Assembly: GCF_000993785.3 (NCBI RefSeq)
Contig: NZ_CP009922.3
Coordinates: 5,022,001-5,086,000, forward strand
Direction: 5' to 3'
Source of the DNA: Streptomyces xiamenensis
GTDB taxonomy: Bacteria > Actinomycetota > Actinomycetes > Streptomycetales > Streptomycetaceae
DNA length: 64,000 nt
Shown here: positions 17,863 through 25,915 of the stretch, piece by piece
Numbering within the stretch: the first letter of the stretch is position 1
How the letters are laid out: each line of letters starts with the position of its first letter
Program-made: the position numbers and the translations under genes
The notes under the pieces: generated by a model
What the model saw: only the letters and a program-made list of their open reading frames with translations
Databases searched by the model: none
What the model was told of the DNA's origin: nothing

Positions 17863-17891
17863 CCCTCCCCCGGCCACGCGCCGGGGGAGGG
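17863..17891 (+). terminator. Intrinsic-type hairpin after lon
   Basis: A perfect 12-bp stem CCCTCCCCCGGC / GCCGGGGGAGGG with a 5-nt loop begins 8 nt after the lon stop. As is common in Streptomyces there is no U-tract. Confidence 0.75.
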
Positions 17892-17918
17892 GCCACCGGT
17901 GGACTAGGGTCGGGCGCC

Positions 17919-18380
17919 ATGAGTCCCTCCATCGCCACCAACACCCGTGTCGAACTGCCCGGACTGCTGGAGTTCGTCCGCCCCCGGCACCGCGCCATCC
18001 TGCTCACCCGGCGCGCGGACGGCGCCCCGCAGGGCTCCCCGCTGACCTGCGGGGTGGACGACGACGGACGGATCGTGGTCTCCACGTATCCCGAGCGCGC
18101 CAAGACGAGGAACGCCCGCCGTGACGAGCGGGTCTCCCTGATCGTCCTGTCGGACGAGTGGAACGGCCCCTGGGTCCAGGTCGACGGCACCGCCGAGGTG
18201 CTGGACCTGCCCGAGGCACTGGAGCCGCTGGTCACCTACTACCGCAACATCGCCGGCGAGCACCCGGACTGGGACGAGTACCGCGCGGCGATGACCAAGC
18301 AGGGCAAGTCCCTGATCCGGATCACCCCCACCCACTGGGGCCCGATCGCCACCGGCGGCTTCCCGGCCCGGCTGGCCTGA
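17919..18380 (+). CDS. PPOX-class F420-dependent oxidoreductase
   Basis: 153 residues with the split beta-barrel FMN/F420-binding fold: RHRAILLTRRADGAPQGSPLTCGVDDDGRIVVSTYPERAKTRNARRDERVSLIV is written in the order expected for the TIGR03618-type PPOX family, and WVQVDGTAEVLD forms the dimer strand. Function likely a cofactor F420- or flavin-dependent reduction; substrate unknown. It follows the lon terminator by 28 nt and is probably transcribed alone. Confidence 0.8.
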   Translation: MSPSIATNTRVELPGLLEFVRPRHRAILLTRRADGAPQGSPLTCGVDDDGRIVVSTYPERAKTRNARRDERVSLIVLSDEWNGPWVQVDGTAEVLDLPEALEPLVTYYRNIAGEHPDWDEYRAAMTKQGKSLIRITPTHWGPIATGGFPARLA

Positions 18381-18495
18381 CCCGGCTGCCGTCGGGCCGT
18401 CGACGGGCCGCCCGCGCGGCCCTGGCGACGCTCCGACGGCCGTGTCCGTTTTCCGCCAGTGGAGAGCTCGCGCCGGGCGCACACTGGGCAGTGTG

Positions 18496-19953
18496 ATGGA
18501 CGACGACAGCAGGTACGAGGCGGTCCGCAGCCGCGACGAGCGGTTCGACGGGGTCTTCTACACGGCCGTGCGCACCACCGGCATCTACTGCCGGCCCAGC
18601 TGCCCGGCCGTCACCCCCAAGCGGGCTCACGTCACCTTCCACCCCTCGGCCGCCGCCGCCCAGGCCGCCGGCTACCGGGCCTGCCGCCGCTGCCGCCCCG
18701 ACGCCGTCCCCGGATCGGCGGAGTGGAACGTCCGCGCCGACGCGGTCGGGCGCGCCATGCGCATGATCGCCGACGGTGTCGTGGACCGCGACGGCGTCAC
18801 CGGGCTCGCCTCCCGGCTCGGCTACAGCCCCCGCCAGGTGCAGCGCCAGCTCACCACCGAACTCGGCGCGGGACCCGTCGCGCTGGCCCGCGCCCAGCGC
18901 GCGCACAGCGCCCGCATCCTGCTCCAGAGCACCGCGCTGCCGATCACCGAGATCGCCTTCGCGGCCGGGTTCTCCAGCGTCCGGCAGTTCAACGACACGA
19001 TCCGGCAGGTCTACGCCCGCACCCCCACCGAGGTCCGTGGCGGCCGGACCACCCCGCCCCAGGACCGGGCCGGCGTCCCGCTGCGGCTGGCCCACCGGGG
19101 TCCGTACGCAGCCCGGGAGATCTTCGACTTCCTCGGCCGCCGTGCCATCACGGGCATCGAGGAGATGACGGGGGAGCCGGGTGCCCGTCTCTACCGCCGT
19201 TCCCTCGACCTGCCGCACGGCAGCGGCATCGCCGAGGTGGGCGAGCACGACGGGAAGGGCTGGCTGCCCGCCCGGCTCATGCTGACGGACCTGCGGGATC
19301 TCACCACGGCCGTGCAGCGGCTGCGCCGGCTGTTCGACCTGGACGCCGATCCGTACGCGGTCGCCGAGCGCTTCGCCGCCGATCCGCATCTGGGGCCGCT
19401 CGCCGCCGCCCGCCCCGGGCTGCGGTCCCCCGGCGCCGCCCAGCCGCACGAACTGGCGGTGCGCGCCGTCCTCGGCCAGCAGATCACGGTGGCCGGTGCC
19501 CGGACCCTGGGCGGCACCCTGGTCGCGGCGTACGGCAAGCCGCTGCCGGCGCCCGACGGTGCTCTCACCCATGTCTTCCCCACCGCCGACGCCCTCGCCG
19601 GTGCCCCGCTCGGCGAGCTGGGCATGCCCGGGGCCAGGCGCCGCACCCTGCGCACGCTGTGCGCCGCGCTCGCCGACGGCACCGTGACCCTCGACCCCGG
19701 CGCCGACCGTGACGCGACGGAGGCCGCGTTGCTCGCGCTGCCCGGGATCGGCCCGTGGACCGCCGGCTATCTGCGGATGCGGGCGCTGGGCGATCCGGAT
19801 GTCTTCCTGCCGGGGGACGCCGGGGTGCGGCACGGTCTGGCGGGTATCGGCGCCACCGCGGCCGACGCGGAGGGCTGGCGGCCGTGGCGTTCGTACGCGG
19901 TCCACCATCTGTGGCAGGTCACCCCGGCGGCGCGGACCGGCCATCGCGACTGA
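18496..19953 (+). CDS. Ada-AraC-AlkA fusion: DNA-3-methyladenine glycosylase with Ada regulator domains
   Basis: 485 residues from ATG 18496. Domain order: Ada zinc/methyl-acceptor domain with Cys in GIYCRPSCPAV and CRRCRPD (about residues 1-80); AraC-type HTH about 85-180 (TGLASRLGYSPRQVQRQL, EIAFAAGFSSVRQFNDTI); AlkA N-terminal domain; and HhH-GPD glycosylase with LPGIGPWTAGYLRMRALGDPDVF carrying the catalytic Asp in the GPWTAGYxxMRALGDPDVF context. It senses methylphosphotriesters and excises alkylated bases. No separate O6-methyltransferase gene is adjacent, so ogt must be elsewhere. Confidence 0.92.
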   Translation: MDDDSRYEAVRSRDERFDGVFYTAVRTTGIYCRPSCPAVTPKRAHVTFHPSAAAAQAAGYRACRRCRPDAVPGSAEWNVRADAVGRAMRMIADGVVDRDGVTGLASRLGYSPRQVQRQLTTELGAGPVALARAQRAHSARILLQSTALPITEIAFAAGFSSVRQFNDTIRQVYARTPTEVRGGRTTPPQDRAGVPLRLAHRGPYAAREIFDFLGRRAITGIEEMTGEPGARLYRRSLDLPHGSGIAEVGEHDGKGWLPARLMLTDLRDLTTAVQRLRRLFDLDADPYAVAERFAADPHLGPLAAARPGLRSPGAAQPHELAVRAVLGQQITVAGARTLGGTLVAAYGKPLPAPDGALTHVFPTADALAGAPLGELGMPGARRRTLRTLCAALADGTVTLDPGADRDATEAALLALPGIGPWTAGYLRMRALGDPDVFLPGDAGVRHGLAGIGATAADAEGWRPWRSYAVHHLWQVTPAARTGHRD

Positions 19954-20007
19954 CGTCGGCCCGGGGCCGCTGGGCGCGCGGATCGGGCGCGACCGTATCA
20001 GCCGGGT

Positions 20008-20385
20008 TCAGCCGGGCAGTCCCCAGCTGAGGATGCGGCGCGGACGCACCCGGATGACCTCCGGGCTGAAGCCGGGGCCCAGATCCACCTCGCCCACCAG
20101 CAGTTGGGCGATCCCGCGGATCTCCACCCCGCGTACCCGCCAGGGGGTGACGCTCGCCAGGTCGTCCACGACCAGCGACAGATGGGGATTGACCGTCAGG
20201 TTGCGCCACTTGACCGAGGCGCCCATCGCCTGGCCGCCGATCAGCAGCGTGCCGTCGACCTGTGCGAAGAAGCCCACCGGCTTTGCCTGCGGGCGTCCGG
20301 CGGGATCCACCGTGGCCAGCCGGGCCAGCCGCTGGGTGGCCAGGTAGGCGCGCTCGGCGGGGCTGAACTCAACCTGCTCCGTCAT
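20008..20385 (-). CDS. PPOX-fold F420/FMN-dependent protein
   Basis: 125 residues with AERAYLATQRLARLATVDPAGRPQAKPVGF, VKWRNLTVNPHLSLVVDDL and VRGVEIRGIAQ, the pattern of the TIGR04023/PPOX family, one beta-barrel subunit of a predicted homodimer. Unrelated in sequence detail to the PPOX gene at 17919. Substrate not predictable. Convergent with the Ada/AlkA gene, 54 nt apart. Confidence 0.75.
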   Translation of the reverse strand: MTEQVEFSPAERAYLATQRLARLATVDPAGRPQAKPVGFFAQVDGTLLIGGQAMGASVKWRNLTVNPHLSLVVDDLASVTPWRVRGVEIRGIAQLLVGEVDLGPGFSPEVIRVRPRRILSWGLPG

Positions 20386-20410
20386 GGCCGCAGCCTGCCA
20401 CGGCCCGGCC

Positions 20411-20893
20411 TCAGCCCCACCGCAGCACGCCGAGCCACAACCCCGTCACCAGCAGACATGCCGCCAGTTCGACCAGCATCCGGCGCCCGACCGAGCGCAT
20501 GATGACGCGGGTGGAGGACACCGCCGCGCCGTGGTCACCGAGCCGGGCCCGCTCCCACCCGTACAGGGCCCCGATGAACCCCGGCACCACCCCGACCACC
20601 GGCAGGACGAAGAAACCGACGATCCCCGTCCCCCCGGCGAACAGCAGCTGACGCTTCCGTACCCCGGCCTCCCGCCGGCCGGCGGCCGGAAGCAGCCACT
20701 GCACCACTTGATGAACCAGTAATAACGCGGTGGCGGTGACCAGCACCCACCACGCCTGCGAGGTGCCTTCGGCGGAACTCCACCAGAACACCGCCGCCCA
20801 CACCGCCAGTGATCCCGGCACCCCGGGCACCATGATGCCCAGCAGACCCAACAGCATCACCAGGCCCACCAGCAACAGCTGCCATATCCCCAT
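20411..20893 (-). CDS. DUF456-family membrane protein
   Basis: 160 residues, with about four membrane segments: IWQLLLVGLVMLLGLLGIMVPGVPG, WWVLVTATALLLVHQVVQWLL, a Gly-rich GIVGFFVLPVVGVVPGFIGAL, and a C-terminal ELAACLLVTGLWLGVLRW. The GIMVPGVPG and GFFVLPVVGVVPGFIGA glycine motifs define DUF456. Function unknown. Lies between a PPOX gene (25 nt) and a DUF2637 gene (51 nt) on the same strand. Confidence 0.75.
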   Translation of the reverse strand: MGIWQLLLVGLVMLLGLLGIMVPGVPGSLAVWAAVFWWSSAEGTSQAWWVLVTATALLLVHQVVQWLLPAAGRREAGVRKRQLLFAGGTGIVGFFVLPVVGVVPGFIGALYGWERARLGDHGAAVSSTRVIMRSVGRRMLVELAACLLVTGLWLGVLRWG

Positions 20894-20944
20894 GGGCCCC
20901 AGGCTGCCGCATATCGATCAGCGGCGCCGCATCCGGGTCAAGGT

Positions 20945-21952
20945 TCAGCCGAACTGACGCTCGATCTGGGCCAGTTTCTCCTCAAGAGAGTTGAGCCGGC
21001 CGTCCGCGCCGGACAGATCGGTACGGGAGGACGCGGCCGTCGCGGTGGCGGTGCCACCGCTGCCCGGGGCGTCCAGCGCCCGCCGTCCGCCGGGAGCCTG
21101 ACCGGACTCCAGCGCCGCCGGCTCCGTACGGTCCCCGCCGGCCTGCTCCACCGCGACCTCGACCCGCTGCTGCCGGCCCAGCGCCTTGATCCGCGCCTTC
21201 TCCAGCTTGCGCTGCTCCTTGCGGCGGGCCTTCTCCAGCTCCTTGGTACGGCGCTCCTCGCGGACCTCCTCGACGGCCTCGTCCAGGGTGCGGACATTCT
21301 CCAGCAGCATCAGCGACCAGGCACCGTAGGTCTCGCGCGGCGCCCGCATCCACCGGACGAACCGGATCTGCGGCAGCGGACGCGGCACCAGGCCCTGCTC
21401 GCGCAGCGCCGCCTTGCGGGTCTGCTTGAGCGCGCGGTCGAAGAGGATGGCCGCGGAGAGCGACATCCCGGCGAAGAACTGCGGGGCGCCGGCGTGCATC
21501 TCACCGCGCGGCGCGTGCACCCAGTTGAACCAGGCGGCGGCACCGGCGAACAGCCACACCAGCATCCGCGAGCCCAGCGACGCGTCGCCCTGGCTCGCCT
21601 CGCGCACCGCGATCACCGCACAGAACATGGCCGCGCCGTCCAGGCCGAACGGGACCAGGTACTCCCAGCCGCCCGAGAGGTTCAGGTTCTCCCGGCCGAA
21701 GCCGACCAGCCCCTGGAAGGACAGCGCCGCCGCCACTCCGGCGCAGCAGAAGAGCAGAAGGTAGGAGGCGGTCGCGTACGCGCGCTCCTTGCGCCGGCGG
21801 CGCTCCTCCATCACTTCCCACGAGTCGCTCTGCACCCCGTCGGCAGCCGCTGCCGCAGGTTTGCGTCCCTTGCTCATCAGGGTCACCGCGACAAGGGCAC
21901 CCGCCAGGAGCACGGCTCCTGCGATCACCCAGCTGAACTCTATGTCGGTCAT
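20945..21952 (-). CDS. DUF2637 membrane protein with C-terminal coiled coil
   Basis: 335 residues from ATG 21952. A short N-terminal membrane segment (FSWVIAGAVLLAGALVAVTLM) and a linker precede a DUF2637 domain with four membrane segments (YLLLFCCAGVAAALSF, WEYLVPFGLDGAAMFCAVIAV, MLVWLFAGAAAWFNWVHAP, FFAGMSLSAAILFDRAL). Residues ~210-265 are highly charged KARRKEQRKLEKARIK-type coiled coil. DUF2637 proteins occur in plasmid-transfer (Spd) loci and on chromosomes; here there are no transfer neighbours, so a chromosomal role is more likely. Function unknown. Confidence 0.78.
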   Translation of the reverse strand: MTDIEFSWVIAGAVLLAGALVAVTLMSKGRKPAAAAADGVQSDSWEVMEERRRRKERAYATASYLLLFCCAGVAAALSFQGLVGFGRENLNLSGGWEYLVPFGLDGAAMFCAVIAVREASQGDASLGSRMLVWLFAGAAAWFNWVHAPRGEMHAGAPQFFAGMSLSAAILFDRALKQTRKAALREQGLVPRPLPQIRFVRWMRAPRETYGAWSLMLLENVRTLDEAVEEVREERRTKELEKARRKEQRKLEKARIKALGRQQRVEVAVEQAGGDRTEPAALESGQAPGGRRALDAPGSGGTATATAASSRTDLSGADGRLNSLEEKLAQIERQFG

Positions 21953-22035
21953 AGCGGAGCACCTTACCCGGCTCGGGAGGCCGTCTTTCGCGGCTGTGTT
22001 TCCGCCAGCATCCTGCGTCAACGAGGGGGTTCGCT

Positions 22036-22061
22036 GGTGGGGTTGACAACCCGGCCCCACC
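22036..22061 (-). terminator. Hairpin between DUF2637 gene and fhuF-like gene
   Basis: GGTGGGG / CCCCACC (7 bp) enclose a 12-nt loop that itself contains GGGTTGACAACCC dyad symmetry. Either a terminator for the upstream leftward iron gene or an operator-like site. Confidence 0.4.
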
Positions 22062-22107
22062 AATGGGTGAGGCGCGGAAAGGGGTTGTGCTATTTGTTGC
22101 GAAACCT

Positions 22108-22935
22108 TTAGCGAACGGCTGTCAACCGTTCGATCCGCTCGCTGTCACACATGCGCGGGCAGGTCACACACGTGGACTCGGGACGCAGTGTGTAGAAGAG
22201 ACAGCAGCTCACCCGGTCGCGGGTGCGCAGCACCGCGCCATCCGGACCGGTGAGGTCCCGGAACGCGGCACCACCCGGATAGGGGGTGGTGCCACCGGGC
22301 AGCAGCAACTGCGCCTCGGCGAGCGCGCGCTCCTCCTCACCGAGCAGCGAACCCAGGTACCACAGGCTCTCGGTGAGCTCATCGGTCGCCATGCCCCACA
22401 GCGCCCGGCTGCCCCGGCGCATCCGCGGCCGGAACCCCTCGAGCACCGGCCCCAGATGGGCGGCCGCCGCCTCGCGCACCGCCGCCCGCAGCGCCTCCTC
22501 GTCCGCGACCACCCGGGCATCCGGATGACCGGCCAGCGGATCGTCGGGCAGACAGCTGAAGGTGCGGGCGGCTGCCGTGATCAGGCCATCGGCGCGATGG
22601 AATGCGACATCCGCCGGCTCCAGCCACGGCACCCGGCGCAACAGGAAGTAGGGGAGCGTGAACAGGACGGCGGCGGGCCACGCGTACCGGTGCAGTGCGA
22701 AACTGGCCACGACCTGTGGCCGGCCCCGCTGTCCGTAGTCGGCGAGAATGCGTTCGTCGTCCCAGGTCAGGAAGTCCTCCAGCACCGGCCCCGCCTCGGC
22801 GAGATCGCTGCCGCGCACCCAGCCCGGGCCGCCGCGCGGCTCCTCCTGGGTGAACCGGAGGGTGCTCAGGACATCATTCGCACGATCGAGTGCGGGTGCC
22901 AGCGGATGGGCCGGGGCGAGAGCGGAGACGTGCAT
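22108..22935 (-). CDS. FhuF-like (2Fe-2S) ferric-iron/siderophore reductase
   Basis: 275 residues. The C-terminal motif CC-x10-C-x2-C (CCLFYTLRPESTCVTC) is the hallmark of FhuF [2Fe-2S] ferric siderophore reductases. The central part (PYFLLRRVPWLEPADVAFH) matches the actinobacterial family. It would release iron from imported siderophores in the cytoplasm. An iron box overlaps its promoter region 34 nt upstream of the start, so repression by DmdR/IdeR with iron is expected. An inverted repeat GAACGG-N7-CCGTTC covers the last codons (22113-22131). Confidence 0.85.
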   Translation of the reverse strand: MHVSALAPAHPLAPALDRANDVLSTLRFTQEEPRGGPGWVRGSDLAEAGPVLEDFLTWDDERILADYGQRGRPQVVASFALHRYAWPAAVLFTLPYFLLRRVPWLEPADVAFHRADGLITAAARTFSCLPDDPLAGHPDARVVADEEALRAAVREAAAAHLGPVLEGFRPRMRRGSRALWGMATDELTESLWYLGSLLGEEERALAEAQLLLPGGTTPYPGGAAFRDLTGPDGAVLRTRDRVSCCLFYTLRPESTCVTCPRMCDSERIERLTAVR

Positions 22936-22968
22936 GGTGCCACCGAATCAAGTGCAAGGGCGAAACGG

Positions 22969-22987
22969 AGAGGTAAGGCTTACCTTA
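22969..22987. promoter_or_regulatory. Iron box (DmdR/IdeR operator)
   Basis: The core AGGTAAG-G-CTTACCT (22971-22985) is a perfect 7-1-7 palindrome. The 19-bp site agrees at 14 of 19 positions with the actinobacterial iron-box consensus TTAGGTTAGGCTAACCTAA. It sits just upstream of the FhuF-like gene on the minus strand and includes a TAAGGT -10-like hexamer for that gene. Confidence 0.8.
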
Positions 22988-23005
22988 CCCGATCACGGAG
23001 GGGGT

Positions 23006-23033
23006 TTGATCTCGGCCCATATCGGCCTAGGGT
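23006..23033 (+). promoter_or_regulatory. Candidate promoter of the GntR gene
   Basis: TTGATC (23006-23011), a 16-nt spacer and TAGGGT (23028-23033) form a plausible vegetative promoter 38 nt before the GTG start. The spacer contains a CGGCC direct repeat around CATAT. Confidence 0.45.
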
Positions 23034-23070
23034 GCTCGGCATCACTTTTTCCGGTGGAGGGGGCGCCCGC

Positions 23071-23778
23071 GTGGATGCGTACATAGCGACGGCCCCTGCC
23101 GCGCCGGTGGTGCGCCCCGACCGGCCGCCCCTTCCCGTACGGCCCCGGTCGCTGCCCGAACGCCACTCCGTGCGCGCCCAGGTGCTCGCCGCGCTGCGCG
23201 ACGCGCTGGCCAGCGGCCAACTCGCCCCGGGCGAGGTGTACTCGGCGCCGGTGCTCGCCGAGCGGTACGGCGTCTCGGCGACCCCGGTGCGCGAGGCGAT
23301 GCAGCAACTCGCCAGCGAGGGCGCCGTGGAGACGGTCCCCAACCGGGGCTTCCGGATCGCGGGCCACACCCCGCGCGACGCCGCCGAACTCGCCGAGGTG
23401 CGCGCCGCCCTCGAAGTGCCCGCCATCATGCGGCTGGCCCACACCCTGCCCCCCGAACGCTGGGACGAGCTGCGTCCGCTGGCCGAGGCGACCGTCACCG
23501 CCGCCACACGCGGGGACCGCGCCGCCTACGCGGAGGCCGACCGCTGCTTCCACCGCGCCCTGCTGCACCTGACCGGCAACCGCCAACTGGTGCTGATAGC
23601 GGAGGATCTGCACCGGCGCTCCCAGAGCCCCGCCTCGCAGGGCACACTGCCGGGCACCGCCGAACTCCTGGCCGACGCCCTGGAACACGCCGCCCTGCTG
23701 GACGCGCTGCGCCGCCACGACGTGCCGGCGGCGCAGCAACTGGCGACCGAGCACTTCACCGGCGCCCAGGACCGGTGA
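23071..23778 (+). CDS. GntR-family transcriptional regulator, FCD (FadR/VanR) subgroup
   Basis: 235 residues from GTG 23071 (GGAGGGGG upstream). Winged HTH at about 35-95: AQVLAALRDALASGQLAPGEVYSAPVLAERYGVSATPVREAMQQLASEGAVETVPNRGF in sequence order. The helical FCD ligand-binding domain follows (ELAEVRAALEVPAIMRLA, DRCFHRALLHLTGN with a metal-binding-type His). Ligand unknown. Divergent from the iron-regulated FhuF-like gene, with 135 nt between them. Confidence 0.88.
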   Translation: MDAYIATAPAAPVVRPDRPPLPVRPRSLPERHSVRAQVLAALRDALASGQLAPGEVYSAPVLAERYGVSATPVREAMQQLASEGAVETVPNRGFRIAGHTPRDAAELAEVRAALEVPAIMRLAHTLPPERWDELRPLAEATVTAATRGDRAAYAEADRCFHRALLHLTGNRQLVLIAEDLHRRSQSPASQGTLPGTAELLADALEHAALLDALRRHDVPAAQQLATEHFTGAQDR

Positions 23779-23806
23779 CGGAGCCGGGTCACGCGGGCGC
23801 GGCGGC

Positions 23807-24592
23807 TCAGTCCGCCGCCGCACGGGGTGCGAAGTGGGGGGCCAGCCAGCGGGGAACCCGGTCCAGCAGGTGGAACAGGCGGCTCGCCTCGGTACGCAGC
23901 CGGGCCGCCTCCGGTTCCGGCTGAACCTCCGCCAGCGCCACCAGGGCCGGGGCGATCCCCACCAGGAACCCGGTCTCCTCGCGCAGCCGCAGACTGTGGG
24001 TGAAACCCTCCCTGGCCCGGTCGAGATCGCCCTTCTCCTGCGCCAGCGCCGCCAGATGCCGCCAGGTGTACGAGCTGAGCAGCGCGTCCCCGCGCGCCAC
24101 CGCCTCGACGTGCGCCCGCCGGAAACCGGCCTCCGCCGCCTCCGCGTTGCCGCTCACATGCTGGGCCATCAGCCCGCGCCGGAAATCCAGCAGGGCCCGC
24201 CCCGGCGAGTCGGGGGCCAGCAGCGCGGCGGCGCGGCCCAGCGCGGCCCGCGCCTCATCCGTACGGTCGCGCACCCGCAATAACGTCGAGGCGTACGCCA
24301 GGTACCCGCGCTCACCGGCCGCCGCGCCCCGCTCTTCGTCCGTCAGCGGCATCGACTCGACCGCGCGCAGCGCGTCCTCCGCCCGCTCCCACCCCTCGCC
24401 GGTGAACATGCAGCACTCCACCAGCAGCGCGGTGCGGTGCAACGCCGCCGCGGGTGAGGCGGCCGCGGTCGTCTCCAGCAGCGCCGCCGCGTCCTGCCAG
24501 CAGCCACGCGACCGAAGCCGCCATACCGCGCTGTCCAGGGGAACGGTCGGTGGTATGGCGGTGTCCGCCACATTGCCCTCCAGGCGCGTCAT
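23807..24592 (-). CDS. TPR-like alpha-helical repeat protein
   Basis: About 261 residues from ATG 24592; ATG 24616 or an even earlier start is possible and no clear ribosome-binding site discriminates. The body is a run of helix pairs rich in Ala, Glu and Arg (for example ARAALGRAAALLAPDSPGRAL, AEAGFRRAHVEAVARGDALLSSYTWRHLAALAQEKGDLDRA), consistent with TPR units similar to the C-terminal parts of LuxR/SARP regulators, but with no DNA-binding domain. Function unknown. Confidence 0.65.
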   Translation of the reverse strand: MTRLEGNVADTAIPPTVPLDSAVWRLRSRGCWQDAAALLETTAAASPAAALHRTALLVECCMFTGEGWERAEDALRAVESMPLTDEERGAAAGERGYLAYASTLLRVRDRTDEARAALGRAAALLAPDSPGRALLDFRRGLMAQHVSGNAEAAEAGFRRAHVEAVARGDALLSSYTWRHLAALAQEKGDLDRAREGFTHSLRLREETGFLVGIAPALVALAEVQPEPEAARLRTEASRLFHLLDRVPRWLAPHFAPRAAAD

Positions 24593-24774
24593 TGAGCCGA
24601 TGGTGCACTCGTGCATGTGCGTACGTGACTGTGGAGGAATCTCAGCACGGGCCACCGGGCCCGGCCAAGAGGCGTGCGTGAATCAGTTCACAAATCCGGG
24701 CCGGGCCTCCGGCGGCCACCCAATGGCCCATCCCCGCTGGGCGTCCGCCCCGCCGCGCCCGCACGATGCGAGGT

Positions 24775-25872
24775 ATGGAGCCGATATCCGGATACGCGCG
24801 CGGCGGCTTGTGGACCTCGCTGCGCGGCGCCGTGACACCGCGCGCCGCGCTGCTGGTGCTGGGCGCCCTGCTCTTGCAGTGGGCGTTCATCACCTCGTAC
24901 GTGGGGGCGCTGCACCGTCCCGAGCCGCACCGCATCCCGATCGCGCTGGTGGCCCCGCAGGAGATGGCCGGTCAGCTGGTCTCCCAGCTGGACGGGCTGC
25001 CGGGGGACCCACTCCATGTCAAGCACACCTCGACCGAGGAGGCGGACGGGCTGCGCATGGTGCGGCACCGGGACGTGGACGGCGCGCTGATCGTGGACGG
25101 CTCCGGCACCCAGGACACCCTGCTGGTGGCGACCGGTGGCGGCACCTCGACCGCGGAGACGCTGGCGCAGCTGATGCTGTCCGTGGAGGCCGCGCAGAAC
25201 CGCACCCTGGAGGTGCGGGACGTCGCCCCCACGGCGGCCGGTGACGCGCGCGGCCTGACCTCCTTCTTCCTGGTCATCGGCTGGGTGGTGGGCGGCTATC
25301 TGTGCGCGGCCGTGCTCGCCATCAGTGCCGGGAGCCGGGCCTCCACCGTGTCGCGCGCGCTGTTCCGGCTGGGCGCGCTGCTGATCTTCTCGCTGCTGTC
25401 CGGGCTCGGCGGCGCGGTGATCGTGGGCCCGGTCCTGGACGCGCTGCCCGGGCGGCTGGTGGCGCTGGCGCTGGTGGGCGCACTGGTGGTGTTCGCGACC
25501 GGGGCGGTGACCCTGGCGCTGCAGGCGCTGTTGGGGGCCGTCGGCATCGGGCTGACGCTGCTGATCGTGGTGGTCCTCGGCAATCCGAGCGCGGGCGGCG
25601 CGATCGGGACCTCCCTGCTGCCCACCTTCTGGCGTGGCATCGGCTCGGCGATGATCCCGGGCGCCGGAACGTGGGCGACCCGGTCCATCGCGTACTTCCA
25701 GGGCCATGCCCTCACCAACCCGCTGGTGGTGCTGGGCATCTGGGCGGTGGCCGGGGTGGCGGTGACGCTCCTCGCCTCGCTGCTGGGCGGGCGCCGCAGA
25801 TGGAACGAGGAGATGCCCTACCGCACCGTCTCGGACGGCGGTTTCCTCGGCATCAGGCCCTGGACGCGCTGA
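24775..25872 (+). CDS. ABC-2-like/YhgE-type multi-pass membrane protein
   Basis: 365 residues. One N-terminal membrane helix (AALLVLGALLLQWAFITSYVGALH) is followed by an extracytoplasmic domain of ~130 residues (IPIALVAPQEMAGQLVSQLDG) and five C-terminal helices (FFLVIGWVVGGYLCAAVLAI to VVLGIWAVAGVAVTLLASLLGG). This topology is shared with ABC-2 permeases and DUF3533/YhgE-Pip proteins. No ATPase gene is adjacent. Probably envelope transport or export; unspecific. Confidence 0.7.
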   Translation: MEPISGYARGGLWTSLRGAVTPRAALLVLGALLLQWAFITSYVGALHRPEPHRIPIALVAPQEMAGQLVSQLDGLPGDPLHVKHTSTEEADGLRMVRHRDVDGALIVDGSGTQDTLLVATGGGTSTAETLAQLMLSVEAAQNRTLEVRDVAPTAAGDARGLTSFFLVIGWVVGGYLCAAVLAISAGSRASTVSRALFRLGALLIFSLLSGLGGAVIVGPVLDALPGRLVALALVGALVVFATGAVTLALQALLGAVGIGLTLLIVVVLGNPSAGGAIGTSLLPTFWRGIGSAMIPGAGTWATRSIAYFQGHALTNPLVVLGIWAVAGVAVTLLASLLGGRRRWNEEMPYRTVSDGGFLGIRPWTR

Positions 25873-25915
25873 CCGCGCGCCGCAGGCCACCCGCCACGGC
25901 GCCCGGTCCGCCCCC

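Noticed and set aside
20945..21952. DUF2637 gene as a sign of an integrative plasmid
   Set aside because: No replication, integrase, transfer or att-like sequences around it; neighbours are housekeeping genes.
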